Assembly (NCBI GenBank): GCA_902729315.2
Contig: LR746272.1
Coordinates: forward strand, 1 to 64,000
Direction of reading: 5' to 3'
DNA: 64,000 bases
DNA from: Spirodela intermedia
Lineage: Eukaryota; Streptophyta; Magnoliopsida; Alismatales; Araceae
Positions 27,197 through 38,456 of the stretch are shown here, piece after piece; the first letter of the stretch is position 1, and each line of letters starts with the position of its first letter. The notes under the pieces were generated by a model. That model was not told the DNA's origin and made no database searches. It worked only from the letters and a program-made list of their open reading frames with translations. A program made the position numbers and the translations under genes.

Positions 27197-28813
27197 TAAC
27201 GTGACTCAGTCATTGTATATTAAATCACGCAAATATAAAATTTATAAAACTAGAAAATACGAATTTTTGGATATTTAGAAGTATTTCTAAATAAATATAT
27301 CAATTATAATTCAATAAAACTTCCAAAAATAGCGGTAATTTTCCAAGTCAATCACAGGGATGTAATATAATATCTGGTAATTATTCAGCATTTTTCTCAA
27401 TGAATACGATTTTCTATGAATTTTATACTAGGAAATAAAAAGAAAATATATTTAAAATTCACGAAAAAGGGAAATAAGGTCGCGGACGTCAGGATGACGT
27501 CAGTGCCCGGCGAACACGAATCGGACGGAAACAGAGTTCCACCCGGCGATTCTTACGTAAGCGATTACAGACGATTTAATTGATCAAATTAAGATCTATA
27601 AAAGCCGGAAGAATCGTAATAGAACAAAGTATATTTTGGTGAATTAAAAACACAAAAATTATCACTAAATGAAGCGTAAAGTAAATTGAAAGTAGGAAAA
27701 AAGAGTTCCGGCGTCGCGACGGCGATGCATCGGCGATGCACCGGAATCTTGAGCGTTCGAGAGGATCGTTGTGCAGTGTCCACGGCCTCGAAGGCTCTCC
27801 TTGGACAAAGACGACGTGGGCAATCTCTAGATCTTCTCACGAAGTCTAGAGATCAATGAAGTGGGTCGTCGAATCGTCTCCGACGACTGTCACCCGGCGG
27901 AGCGGAAAAACAGCGACTTTGCGGCTCTCTGGCGGCTGTCACCTGACGGAGAAGAGCTGGATGGAGGTGGGCCGCATGTCAAGGAGCTTCATCCTCAGGT
28001 CCGCGTAGCAAGAGGAGGCTCTTCATCGCATCCGGTACGCTCTCAGGAGGTGGCGACTCGTCTCCTGGTGGATCGTCCTCTTCCCGACGACGGCTTGTTC
28101 GTCGATCAATCGGAGATGATTTACTCGATGGATTCACGATCCTTTTATCGCGAATCGTTTAGCAATTTTAGTAGCAATGCTCCGTGAATCGCATTGACGA
28201 GATTTTCGCCGATGATCCAGCGATTCTCGTTGCTTAATCTTTCACTGGAGATCTGCAGGAAAGTCGCGATAATGAGATAAAAATATATGAATTTTGACTC
28301 TGGAAGGATTCGAACCCGCGCCGGTCACCCGCCTCTGAGGAAGGTGTGACGCAGGTTTAGTCCCACATCGGTTGTGTGCCGATTTTTTGAGCAAATATAT
28401 AGTAATGTTAGCTTTGTAAGCAAAGTCCCTTCTCTCGCGTCTATGACCACTCCTTGCCCCCACAGCCGGCTAGCCACCGGTGACGTGGAAGGGGAGTGGC
28501 GCACACGTGCCCCTATTGGTCCAAGCTAAGTCGCTCGAGCCCCTGCTCGCGGCTACTCCCCGACTGCGCTTCCGACCTGCTTGCGGGCCCGGCTGGCCGG
28601 CGGGTCCCCCCATTTTGCAATATTTTTATTTTTATTTCTTGTTCTTCATTTATCTCAAAAGTAAGATTGTAAAAATCGTATAAAATCACATAATTACCCA
28701 AAAATTCACATTAATCAACTGAAAACAACAAATCATACTTTAACACAAATATAAGTCTATTTATCATGAGTTAAGGCTTAAACTATATTATTTACTAATT
28801 ATTAACTCATGAT
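27197..28813 (-). mobile_element. Athila-type LTR, minus orientation, solo
   Basis: About 1.62 kb, matching the LTR at 29673-31314 in reverse complement. Its 3' end (CA, read on the minus strand) is at 27197, with one changed base in the TGACGTGACT mark. The first 15 bp of the LTR are missing at the right edge, where it joins inverted 5S sequence through a shared GATC. No internal region belongs to it here. Confidence 0.85.
27861..28187 (+). other. Reading frame antisense to the Athila LTR, possible small gene
   Basis: 108-codon frame on the strand opposite the LTR. Closely related frames occur in the two palindrome-arm LTRs (30229-30648 minus, 36435-36878 plus; 139 and 147 codons). Shared features are an MGRR start and a LFVDQSEMIYS stretch. 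Upstream on this strand lie TGACGTCA (27495-27502) and TATAAAAG (27597-27604). I recognise no domain. Two copies sit in duplicated arms and are not independent, so conservation is weak evidence. Confidence 0.3.
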
Positions 28814-28832
28814 CCGGTGGCAACTCTCCCAC

Positions 28833-29333
28833 TTTTTTTTTCTTTTTTGAGTCAAAGTTGAAAAAGTTTGATTGAGTACTAGAAGTTTGACCTCATTCTG
28901 AGGTTACATAAGTGGGATCTCATTCGTACAAAGGACGAGGATGAGATGGAGGATTATGGACCTCTTTTGAAGAGAGGATGTGGCAATAGTAGAGATAGAC
29001 TCCACTACGGTCATAATGTTTGAAGAAGGCGGTTGATTTGCATTGGGTTGGAAGAGCTATTGAGTTCATGCCTATTGGCATGGTGGTAGGGGTGCCTCTC
29101 GACACATTCTTTGGAGCTGGGTGCTTGTTGACATGGTGGCAGAGGGGTTCGTAACACGTGCCTAGTGACACAATAATATAGCGGTGCCTTTCAGCACATG
29201 CAGCACAGGTGCCTCGTGGCGCATGCGTACGTACCCGGGGACTTCCTAGGGAGGTCACCCATTTGGGGACTGCTCCCACCCGAGCACACTTAACTCCGGA
29301 GTTCTTATGGGATCCGGTGGCAACTCTCTCACT
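28833..29333 (-). mobile_element. Chimeric 5S-head/LINE-tail element (inverted copy)
   Basis: Inverted copy of the element at 37773-38272. On the minus strand it runs from a 5S head at 29333 to the LINE 3' end and an A tail at 28833-28848. It arose with the inverted arm rather than by a separate insertion. Confidence 0.85.
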
Positions 29334-29364
29334 TAGGGGGGTTTTTAGGGTTTAGGGTTTAGGG
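29334..29364 (-). repeat. Inverted telomere repeats
   Basis: TTTAGGG repeats on the + strand; mirror image of 37742-37772. Confidence 0.88.
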
Positions 29365-29672
29365 TTTTTTTTTTGTTTTTTTTGGGGGGGGATAATTGTC
29401 TTGGGCTGAACTTCTCAGGAGGTCATCCATCCCGGTACTTCACAAACCCAAGCACTTTGGTGCCTCTCAGCACATTCTTCGGAGATAGGTGCCACTAGTG
29501 CCTCTCGGCGTGGTGGCGTAGGGCTGCCTCTTGGCAGGTTCTTCAGAGAAGAGTGCCTGTAGGCACGTTGTTCGTGAGATGGATAGCACATGTGCCTCTT
29601 GGCATGATGGCAAGGGTGCCTAGCGGCATGATAATTCAGCGGTGCCTAGCGGCATGATAATGCAGCGGTGCC
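29365..29672 (-). mobile_element. 5S-SINE 3' part (inverted copy)
   Basis: 3' half of a 5S element with the second 5S-like block and a long mixed tail. Its 5' portion is cut by the start of the LTR at 29673. Mirror image of 37434-37741. Confidence 0.8.
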
Positions 29673-31314
29673 TGATAAGTTTTCATTATCATGAGTTAAT
29701 AATTAGTAAATAATATAGTTTTAGCCTTAACTCATGATAAATAGATTTATATTTGTGTTAAGTGTGAAAAGTGGTTTTCAGTTGATTAATGTGATTTTTT
29801 AGGTAATTATGTGATTTTACATAAATTTATATGATTTTTACAGTCTTGCTTTTGAGATAAATGAAGAAAAAGAAATAAAAAATAAAAATAAGACAAAATG
29901 AAGGGGGACTCGCCAGCCAGCCGGGCCTGCAAGCGGGTCGGAAGCTCAGTCGGGGAGTAGCCACGAGCAGGGGCTCGAGCCGCTTGGACCGATAGAGGCA
30001 CGTGTGTGCCACTCCCTTCCACGTCACCGATGGCCAGCCGACTGTGGGGCAAGGAGTGGTTGTACACGCGAGAGAAGGAACTTTGCTTAGAAAGCTAACA
30101 TTACTATATATTTGCCTGAAAAATCGACGCACAACCGATGTGGGACTAAACCCGCATTACACCTTCCTCAGAAGGGGCGGACAACCGGCGCGGGTTCGAA
30201 TCCTACCAGAGTCAAAATTCATATATTTTTATCTAATTATCGCGACATTCCTGCAGATCTCCGGTGAAGGATTAAGCAATGAGAATCGCTGGATCATCGG
30301 CGAAAATCTCGTCAACGCGATTCGCAGAGCATTGCTACTAAAATTGCTGAACGATTTGCGATAAAAGGATCGCGAATCAATTGAGTAAATCATCTCCGAT
30401 TGATCGACGAACAAGCCGTCGTCTGGAAGAGGACGATCCGCCGAGAGATGAGTCACCACCTCTTGAGAGCGTACTAGATGCGATGAAGAGCCTCCTCTTG
30501 CTGTGCGGACCTGAGGATGAAGCTCCCTAACATGTGCCCCACCTCCATCCAGCTTCTCTCTGTCGGGTGACAGCCGCCGGAGAGCTGCAAAGTCGCCGTT
30601 TTTCCGCTCCGCCGGGTGATAGTCGCCAGAGACAACTCGACGACCCATTTCATTAATCTCTAGACTTCGCGAAAAAATCTAGAGATTGCCCACGTCGTCT
30701 TTGTCCAAGGAGAGCCTTCGAGGCCGTGGACACTACACAATGATCCTCCCGAACACTTAAGATTCTGGTGCATCGCCGACGCATCGCCGTCGCGACGTTA
30801 GAACTCTATTTTCCTGCTTTTAACTTACTTTACGCTTCATTTAGTGAGACTTTTTGTGATTTTAATTTACCAAAATATACTTTGTTCTATTACGATTCTT
30901 CCGGCTTTTACAGATCTTAATTTGATTAATTAAATCGTCTGGAATCGCTTACGTAAGAATTGCCGGGCGGAACCTTATTTTCGCCCGATTTACGTTCGCC
31001 GAGCACTGACGTCATCCTGACGTCCGCACCCTTATTTCCTTTTTTTTCGTGAATTTTAAATATATTTCCTTTTCATTTCTTAGTATAAAATTTATAGAAA
31101 ATAATATTCTTTGAGGAAAATTCTGAATAATTACCAGATATTATATTACATCCCTGTGATCGACTTGGAAAATTACTACTATTTTTGGAAGTTTTATGGA
31201 ATTATAATTGATATATTTATTTAGAAATACTTCTAAATATCTGAAAATTTGTATTTTCTAGTTTTATAAATTTTATATTTGTGTGATTTAATATACAACG
31301 ACTAAGTCACGTCA
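29673..31314 (+). mobile_element. Athila-type 5' LTR
   Basis: 1642 bp, beginning TGATAAGTTTTC and ending AAGTCACGTCA, so it has the standard TG...CA ends, and is followed 5 bp later by a primer-binding site. Near the 3' end are TGACGTCA and TGACGT motifs (about 31008-31022) that bZIP factors of the TGA class could bind. GGTTCGAATCC at 30192-30202 matches the Pol III B-box consensus. Confidence 0.88.
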
Positions 31315-31319
31315 AATTT

Positions 31320-31337
31320 TGGCGCCGTTGCCGAGGA
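31320..31337 (+). promoter_or_regulatory. Primer-binding site of the Athila element
   Basis: TGGCGCCGTTGCCGAGGA, complementary except for one base to the 3' end of plant tRNA-Asp, the usual primer of the Athila/Tat branch. Confidence 0.85.
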
Positions 31338-31531
31338 TGTATTGCATAATATTTAGTATTTTTCTGTTTTTCTCTTAGAGTACACAAAAAAAATTAACTC
31401 TTATTTTATTTTTTTCTTGCTGATTTTTTTTTTAGAAAAAGGGAACGAAAAGAAACAAGGCAAGGACTGGAGCATACTGAAGGAGGGTAACAATTACTAA
31501 ACTTTTCCCTCGAATTTATTGATTTTTTTTT

Positions 31532-32850
31532 ATGCATGGTAGAAGATCCTTGCATCCAAGGCTAGAAAATCCTTTTATTATTTCATTCAAGACTAAAAAT
31601 CCGAAAGAAAAATTAATTTTGATGGATCCTGAAGGAAGTACAGGTCAAATTGAGAACAATCCTATGGTCATGAAAAATCATTATATCTCTGATTCATTTC
31701 AAAGAGCATCAAATATTAGAGTCCCATTAGCACCCACGATTAAATTCGAAATAAATCCAAAAAATTTTCAAATGCTCCCTAATTTTCATGGATTGCCTTC
31801 AAAGGAACCTCATCAGTACTTAGAAAAATTTCATATGGTCTGTGATTTAGTTAATCTCTCTCAAGTTACACCAGAAATTATTAAGATGAAATTATTTCCT
31901 CATACACTTAGGGACAAAGCTAGCCATTGGCTATCCACATTAGATAGAGAATTAACTAGCTGGAAAGACATAGAACAGGCCTTTCTTCGAAAATTTTATC
32001 CCTTAGGAAAAACTCAAAATATGAGAAAACATATATGAAGTTTTTCTCAAAGACCAGGAGAAACTTTACATGAGACATGAGAAACATTTAAAAATTTACT
32101 TAGAAAGTGTCCTCATCATGCTATACCCAAGTGGCAGCTCAATAGAATTTTTTATGATGGATTATTAGAACAACATAGAAATATGGTTGATTCTATATGT
32201 GGAGGAGCTTTTATGGAGAAAACCCCTGATGAGATTTACAGTCTTTATGAGAATTTAAGTGAAAATTCTAGAGATCAAGCCTCTTTTGAATTATATGACA
32301 GGGATAAGAAGAAAGGAATTTATGAATTGCATCATGATGATGATTCTAAACTTAGAAATGAGGTTAATCAGATTAATCAAAGATTAGAAAAATTTGATTT
32401 ACTTATTGACAATATTAGAAAGTCTCTTAACCCTCAATTTAATTCAAATAGTATATGTCCTATGTATGATTAGAATGATTATTCTGAATTTCAATGTTAT
32501 AATTTAGATCAATCATTTCACCCTAAGCAAGAACAAGTGCAAGTAGCTCACGGTTTTAATAGAAATAGGGAACCTTTTTCAAATTCTTATAATCCTAATT
32601 GGAGGAATAATTTTTCTTGGAGAGACCCAAATAATATTTAAAATCCAGAATCACTTAGACCCAATTCAAACTCTGAATTTCGTCCAAAACAAGAAAACAG
32701 ATTTTAGAAAAATCAACTCTCTCAAACCCAACATGATACTATGGAAATGATGCAGCAAATGAGCCAAATGATGCAACAAACTATGAATCAAATGATGCAA
32801 CAAACTATGAATCAAATGATGCAGCACCAGAAATAAATTATAGAGGCCCT
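31532..32850 (+). pseudogene. Athila gag (broken)
   Basis: Capsid-like region with FHGLPSKEPHQYLEKF, LRDKASHWL and CPHHAIPKW, the conserved order of Athila/Tat gag. Frame open 31532-32038, then again 32183-32473 after stops at about 32036 and later. Several stops stand where relatives have tryptophan (TGG read as TGA or TAG). A methionine/glutamine repeat lies at about 32740-32835. Gag would form the cytoplasmic particle; this copy is inactive. Confidence 0.85.
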
Positions 32851-32972
32851 TGAGAATAAGAGAGAAGAGAGACAGCTACCTAGTCAGCCCATAGAAAATC
32901 CAGGGAACCGCCCAACAATAGGATTTCAGCAAGGGGAGTCTAGTAGCATGAATCTAGGAAAAAACCCACGAA

Positions 32973-35886
32973 ATGAAAATGTTAAGAACAGTGAATGCAT
33001 TAAGGAGTGGTAAGATCTTACCTGATCCTTATCCCCAAATATTAGAAGAAAAAGAAAACGTGGACAACCCAAAACAAAATCAAATAGGAGTAGAAGAGGA
33101 TTTTATAGATTCTACCAAGGAAATTTCGAAAGAGAGGACAACCATTCCATTTCCTAAAGCTCTAGAGCCTAGACAAAGAAAGAAAAAGGAACACAATGAA
33201 GAAATAAAGAAAATTTTATAAGATGTGCAAATTAGTCTTCCTTTACTCACTGCCATTGAACATATTCTTGAATATGCTAGAGTTTTGAAAGAAATGTGTA
33301 CACCAAAAAGGGCACCTAGAGTAGAAAAATTATCTATGCATGCTAGTGCATTATTATTAAATCAATTACCATATAAATTGAGAGATACAGGTGCCCCTTA
33401 AATTTCGTGTGATATTGGTGGATCCATTTTTCAGAATGCATTACTTGACACCGGTGCTAGTATTAATTTATTACCTACAAGTATTTGTGATAAATTTAAT
33501 ATTTCTGATCTTAAACCTTCTACTGTTACCTTACAATTTGCTGATAGATCCATAAAACATCCTAAAGGTATTTTAGAAAATGTGATAGTAATAGTTAAAG
33601 GGTGTAAATTTCCAGCTAATTTTGTAGTGCTGGAAATGGATTTTAATAGACAGTTTTATGATACACCAATCATCCTAGGGAGACCATTTTTGCATATAGC
33701 AAAGATGAATATTGATTTTCCCATAGGTATTGCGAAAATTTCATGTGGAGATCAATTAGTAGAAATTAAAATTTTTGAGGTACCAAATGATCTTAAGAAA
33801 TCACAAGTATATGATTGTCATACCATAGATCTTCTAGATGATTTTGATGATCCAGATGTTATTGATGACTATGTGCTGGAAGAATTAGAGGAAATAGAGA
33901 ATATAAATTTGGGAGAAAAGAAAGAGGAAGATCATCTGAATTTAGAGTTGAAACCTCTTTCCTCTAGTTTAAAATATATGTTTTTGGAGGAAAATAATTC
34001 ATTTCCTGTTATTATTGCAGCTGATTTGAGTGATGAACAGGAAGAAGAATTATTAGATGTACTTCGAAAAAATAAGAAGGCTGGCTGGAAAATGGACGAT
34101 CTAAGGGGCATTGATATGAGTGTATGCATGCATAGTATATATCTAGAGGAGGGGGCTAGAACTAGCAGGGAACCACAACGAAGATTAAATCCTAACATGA
34201 TGGAAATTGTAAAAAAAGAAATTTTAAAGTGGCTGGCTGCTGCTATTATTTATCTTATTTCAGATAGCAAATGGGTTAGTCCTACACAAGTAGTGCCAAA
34301 AAAATCAGGGATCACGATTATAAAAAACGAAAATGGGGATGAAATACAAACAAGATTAACTACCGATTGGAGGGTTTGCATTGATTATAAAAAATTAAAT
34401 TTAGTTACTAGAAAAGATCATTTTCCCCTACCATTTACTGATCAAATTCTAGAAAAATTAGTTGGAAAAAACTTTTTTTGTTTTCTGGATGAATACTCTG
34501 GTTATAATCAAATTGATATAAACCCTTTAGATCAAGAAAAAACAACTTTCACTTGTCCATTTGGTACTTTTGCTTTTAAACGCATGCCTTTTGGTCTGTG
34601 TAATGCTCCAGCCACATTTCAAAGATGTATGCTGTCTATTTTTTCTGATATGATTGGAAAATGCATGGAAATTTTTATGGACGATTTTTCTGTTTTTGGT
34701 GAATCATTTGATGAATGCTTAAATCATTTACAGCATGTACTTGAGAAATGCATAGAGATAAAATTAGTTTTGAGTTGGGATAAATCACATTTTATAGTTA
34801 AAGAGGGAGTTGTGTTGGGTCATATTGTGAGTAAAAGGGGATATTATATATAAAATGAAACCTCCAAATTCAGTAAAATAGATTAGATCTTTCTTGGGTC
34901 ATGCAGGTTATTACAGAAAATTTATTCAAGATTTTTCAAAAATTTCTAAACCTCTCACCATGCTATTATCTAAAGATGTACTTTTTAATTTTGATGAGAA
35001 ATGTTTTGAGTCTTTTTCTGAAATAAAAAGATTACTTAATGAGGCACCCATTTTACAAGCTCCTGATTGATCCCTTCCCTTTGAAATAATGTGTGATGCA
35101 TCGAATTATGCAGTGGGGGCCGTTCTAGGACAAACAAAAGAGTCAAAACCCATAGTAATTTCATATGCTAGTAAAACTATATCCAATGCTCAATTAAATT
35201 ATACCACGACTGAAAAAGAGTTGTTAACTGTAGTATTTTCGTTAGAAAGGTTTAGATCATATATTTTGGGAGCTAAAATTATTATTTATACTGATCATGC
35301 AGCATTAAAATATATGTTAAATAAGAAAGATGCAAAGCCATGTTTATTAAGATGGATTTTATTGTTGCAGGAATTTGACTTAGAAATAAAAGATAAAAAA
35401 GGTTTCGAGAATGATGTTGCTGACCATCTTTCTAGATTAAGTGATACAGGAATAAATGCAGCACCTTTACAAGATGCATTTCCAGATGAACAATTGATGG
35501 CAGCTCAACATCAACCATCACCATGGTATGCACATATTGTTAATTTTCTGGTTTCTGGAAAAACTCCAGACCAGTGGGATAAGAATAGAAAACATCATTT
35601 CTTTTCTAAGATTAGAAATTATTTTTGGCATGATCCTGATTTATATTACTTGGGCAATGATCAAATTTTAAGGAGATGTGTTCCTGAAAAAGAATATCAT
35701 AGCATTATTAACATGTGCCATTCATCTAACTGTGGAGGACATTTCTCTAGACGAAAAATAGCTGTAAAATTTTTTCAGTGTGGTTTTTATTGGCCTACAA
35801 ATCATTAGAGATTCTATAAAATTTAGTAGAACATGTATTTCATGCCAATCTATAGATAACATGAGCTAAAAAGATGAAGGTGTAAT
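32973..35886 (+). pseudogene. Athila pol: protease, reverse transcriptase, RNase H, start of integrase (broken)
   Basis: Aspartic protease with DTGASINLLP at 33447. Reverse transcriptase lies within the 423-codon frame 33582-34853, with LNPNMMEIVKKEILK, WRVCIDYKKLN, MPFGLCNAPATFQRCM and catalytic FMDD (MDD at 34677-34685). After frameshift and stops comes RNase H in the frame 35089-35808 ([31 protein letters not shown]). The integrase zinc-binding region has an H...H start and its last CxxC (CISC) at about 35850. Sequence then breaks into the inverted arm at 35887, so the integrase catalytic core and everything after it are missing. Confidence 0.9.
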
Positions 35887-37433
35887 ATAAATATATCAAT
35901 TATAATTCCATAAAACTTCCAAAAATAGCAGTAATTTTCCAAGTCGATCACAGGGATGTAATATAATATCTGGTAATTATTCAGAATTTTCCTCAAAGAA
36001 TACTATTTTCTATAAATTTTATACTAAGAAATGAAAAGGAAATATATTTAAAATTCACGAAAAAAAAGGAAATAAGGGTGTGGACGTCAGGATGACGTCA
36101 GTGCTCGGCGAACGCAAATCAGGCGGAAATAAGGTTCCGCCCGGCAATTCTTACGTAAGCGATTCCAGACGATTTAATTAATCAAATTAAGATCTGTAAA
36201 AGCCGGAAGAATCGTAATAGAACAAAGTATATTTTGGTAAATTAAAATCACAAAAAGTCTCACTAAATGAAGCGTAAAGTAAGTTAAAAGCAGGAAAATA
36301 GAGTTCTAGCGTCGCGACGGCGATGCGTCGGCGATGCACCGGAATCCTAAGTGTTCGGGAGGATCATTGTGTAGTGTCCACGACCTCGAAGGCTCTCCTT
36401 GGACAAAGACGACGTGGGCAATCTCTAGATCTTTTTGCAAAGTCTAGAGATTAATGAAATGGGTCGTCGAGTTGTCTCTGGCGACTATCACCCGGTAGAG
36501 CGGAAAAACGGCGACTTTGCAGCTCTCCGACGGCTGTCACCCGACAGAGAGAAGCTGGATGGAGGTGGGGCACATGTCAGGGAGCTTCATCCTCAGGTCC
36601 GCACAACAAGAGGAGGCTCTTCATCGCATCTAGTACGCTCTCAGGAGGTGGTGACTCATCTCTCGGCGGATCGTCCTCTTCCAGACGACGACTTGTTCGT
36701 CGATCAATCGGAGATGATTTACTCAATTGATTCGCGATCCTTTTATCGCAAATCGTTCAGCAATTTTAGTAGCAATGCTCCGCGAATCGCATTGACGAGA
36801 TTTTCGCCGATGATCCAGCGATTCTCGTTGCTTAATCCTTCACCGGAGATCTGCAGGAAAGTCGCGATAATTAGATAAAAATATATGAATTTTGACTCTG
36901 GTAGGATTCAAACCCGCGCCGGTTGTCCGCCCCTTCTGAGGAAGGTGTAATGCGGGTTTAGTCCCACATCGGTTGTGCGTCGATTTTTCAGGCAAATATA
37001 TAGTAATGTTAGCTTTCTAAGCAAAGTTCCTTCTCTCGCGTGTACAACCACTCCTTGCCCCACAGTCGGCTGGCCATCGGTGACGTGGAAGGGAGTGGCA
37101 CACACGTGCCTCTATCGGTCCAAGCGGCTCGAGCCCCTGCTCGTGGCTACTCCCCGACTGAGCTTCCGACCCGCTTGCGGGCCTGGCTGGCTGGCGGGTC
37201 CCCCTCATTTTGTCTTATTTTTATTTTTTATTTCTTTTTCTTCATTTATCTCAAAAGCAAGACTGTAAAAATCATATAAATTTATGTAAAATCACATAAT
37301 TACCTAAAAAATCACATTAATCAACTGAAAACCACTTTTCACACTTAACACAAATATAAATCTATTTATCATGAGTTAAGGCTAAAACTATATTATTTAC
37401 TAATTATTAACTCATGATAATGAAAACTTATCA
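35887..37433 (-). mobile_element. Athila LTR in minus orientation, 3' end missing
   Basis: Faces the 5' LTR head-on instead of being a direct repeat. Lacks the last 94 bp of the LTR, stopping where the palindrome begins. A 3' LTR made by reverse transcription cannot have this orientation, so it arose by rearrangement. Confidence 0.88.
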
Positions 37434-37741
37434 GGCACCGCTGCATTATCATGCTGCTAGGCACCGCTGAATTATCATGCCGCTAGGCACCCTTGCCATC
37501 ATGCCAAGAGGCACATGTGCTATCCATCTCACGAACAACGTGCCTACAGGCACTCTTCTCCGAAGAACCTGCCAAGAGGCAGCCCTACGCCACCACGCCG
37601 AGAGGCACTAGTGGCACCTATCTCCGAAGAATGTGCTGAGAGGCACCAAAGTGCTTGGGTTTGTGAAGTACCGGGATGGATGACCTCCTGAGAAGTTCAG
37701 CCCAAGACAATTATCCCCCCCCAAAAAAAACAAAAAAAAAA
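37434..37741 (+). mobile_element. 5S-SINE 3' part
   Basis: Internal repeats, second 5S-like block (GTGCTTGGG, then GGATGGATGACC) and a mixed tail of C8 and A runs. The 5' part is cut by the LTR. The end TTATCCC agrees with the array units. Confidence 0.82.
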
Positions 37742-37772
37742 CCTTAAACCCTAAACCCTAAAAACCCCCCTA
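37742..37772 (+). repeat. Telomere repeats
   Basis: Two CCCTAAA repeats, then AAACCCCCCTAAG, the usual junction before a 5S head. Confidence 0.88.
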
Positions 37773-38272
37773 AGTGAGAGAGTTGCCACCGGATCCCATA
37801 AGAACTCCGGAGTTAAGTGTGCTCGGGTGGGAGCAGTCCCCAGATGGGTGACCTCCCTAGGAAGTCCCCGGGTACGTACGCATGCGCCACGAGGCACCTG
37901 TGCTGCATGTGCTGAAAGGCACCGCTATATTATTGTGTCACTAGGCACGTGTTACGAACCCCTCTGCCACCATGTCAACAAGCACCCAGCTCCAAAGAAT
38001 GTGTCGAGAGGCACCCCTGCCACCATGCCAATAGGCATGAACTCAATAGCTCTTCCAACCCAATGCAAATCAACCACCTTCTTCAAACATTATGACCGCA
38101 GTGGAGTCTATCTCTACTATTGCCACATCCTCTCTTCAAAAGAGGTCCATAATCCTCCATCTCATCCTCGTCCTTTGTGCGAATGAGATCCCACTTATGT
38201 AACCTCAGAATGAGGTCAAACTTCTAGTACTCAATCAAAGTTTTTCAACTTTTACTCAAAAAAAAAAAAAAA
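37773..38272 (+). mobile_element. Chimeric SINE: 5S head joined to LINE 3' end
   Basis: The 5S head and spacer run to about 38036. From CATGAACTCAATAGC the sequence is the last 230 bp or so of the LINE, matching LINE A from about 23592 and LINE B from about 26690, down to TCAATCAAAG and a tail of about 15 A. The join uses a shared CATGA-like string. This is the build of SINEs that borrow the 3' end recognised by a LINE reverse transcriptase. It links the 5S elements and the LINEs directly. Confidence 0.88.
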
Positions 38273-38440
38273 AGTGGGAGAGTTGCCACCAGATCCCATA
38301 AGAACTCCAGAGTTAAGTGTGCTCGGGTGGGAGCAGTCCCTAGATGGGTGACCTCCCTGGGAAGTCCCCGGAGTTAAGAGGCACCAAAGTGCTTGGGTGT
38401 GTGAAGTATCGAGATGGGTGACATCTCCAGAAGTTTGGCC
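38273..38440 (+). mobile_element. Minimal 5S-SINE (head and tail only)
   Basis: 168-bp unit following the A tail of the chimera with no telomere repeat. The 5S head joins the second 5S-like block directly, through GGAGTTAAGAGGCACC, so spacer and internal repeats are gone. It ends at AGAAGTTTGGCC and runs into telomere repeats without an A tail. Confidence 0.8.
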
Positions 38441-38456
38441 CTAAACCCTAAACCCC
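38441..38456 (+). repeat. Telomere repeats before LINE C
   Basis: CTAAACCCTAAACCCC, two repeats, with LINE C starting immediately after. Confidence 0.85.

Larger units (their letters stand above)
28811..31220. repeat. Left arm of a 2.41-kb inverted repeat
   Basis: Reverse complement of 35887-38295, nearly identical where compared by eye. It carries, from the outside in, a scrap of 5S head, an inverted 5S-LINE chimera, inverted telomere repeats, an inverted 5S tail part and most of an Athila LTR. Confidence 0.9.
35887..38295. repeat. Right arm of the 2.41-kb inverted repeat
   Basis: 2409 bp, mirror of 28811-31220. The two arms enclose a 4.67-kb spacer holding the last 94 bp of the LTR, the primer-binding site and gag-pol. 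Confidence 0.9.

Noticed and set aside
28120-28400. tRNA gene around the B-box of the Athila LTR
   Set aside because: No acceptor or anticodon stem could be drawn and no A box was found at normal distance.
29673-37433. Complete Athila retrotransposon with two LTRs
   Set aside because: The second LTR is inverted and incomplete, and integrase is cut, so this is a rearranged fragment.
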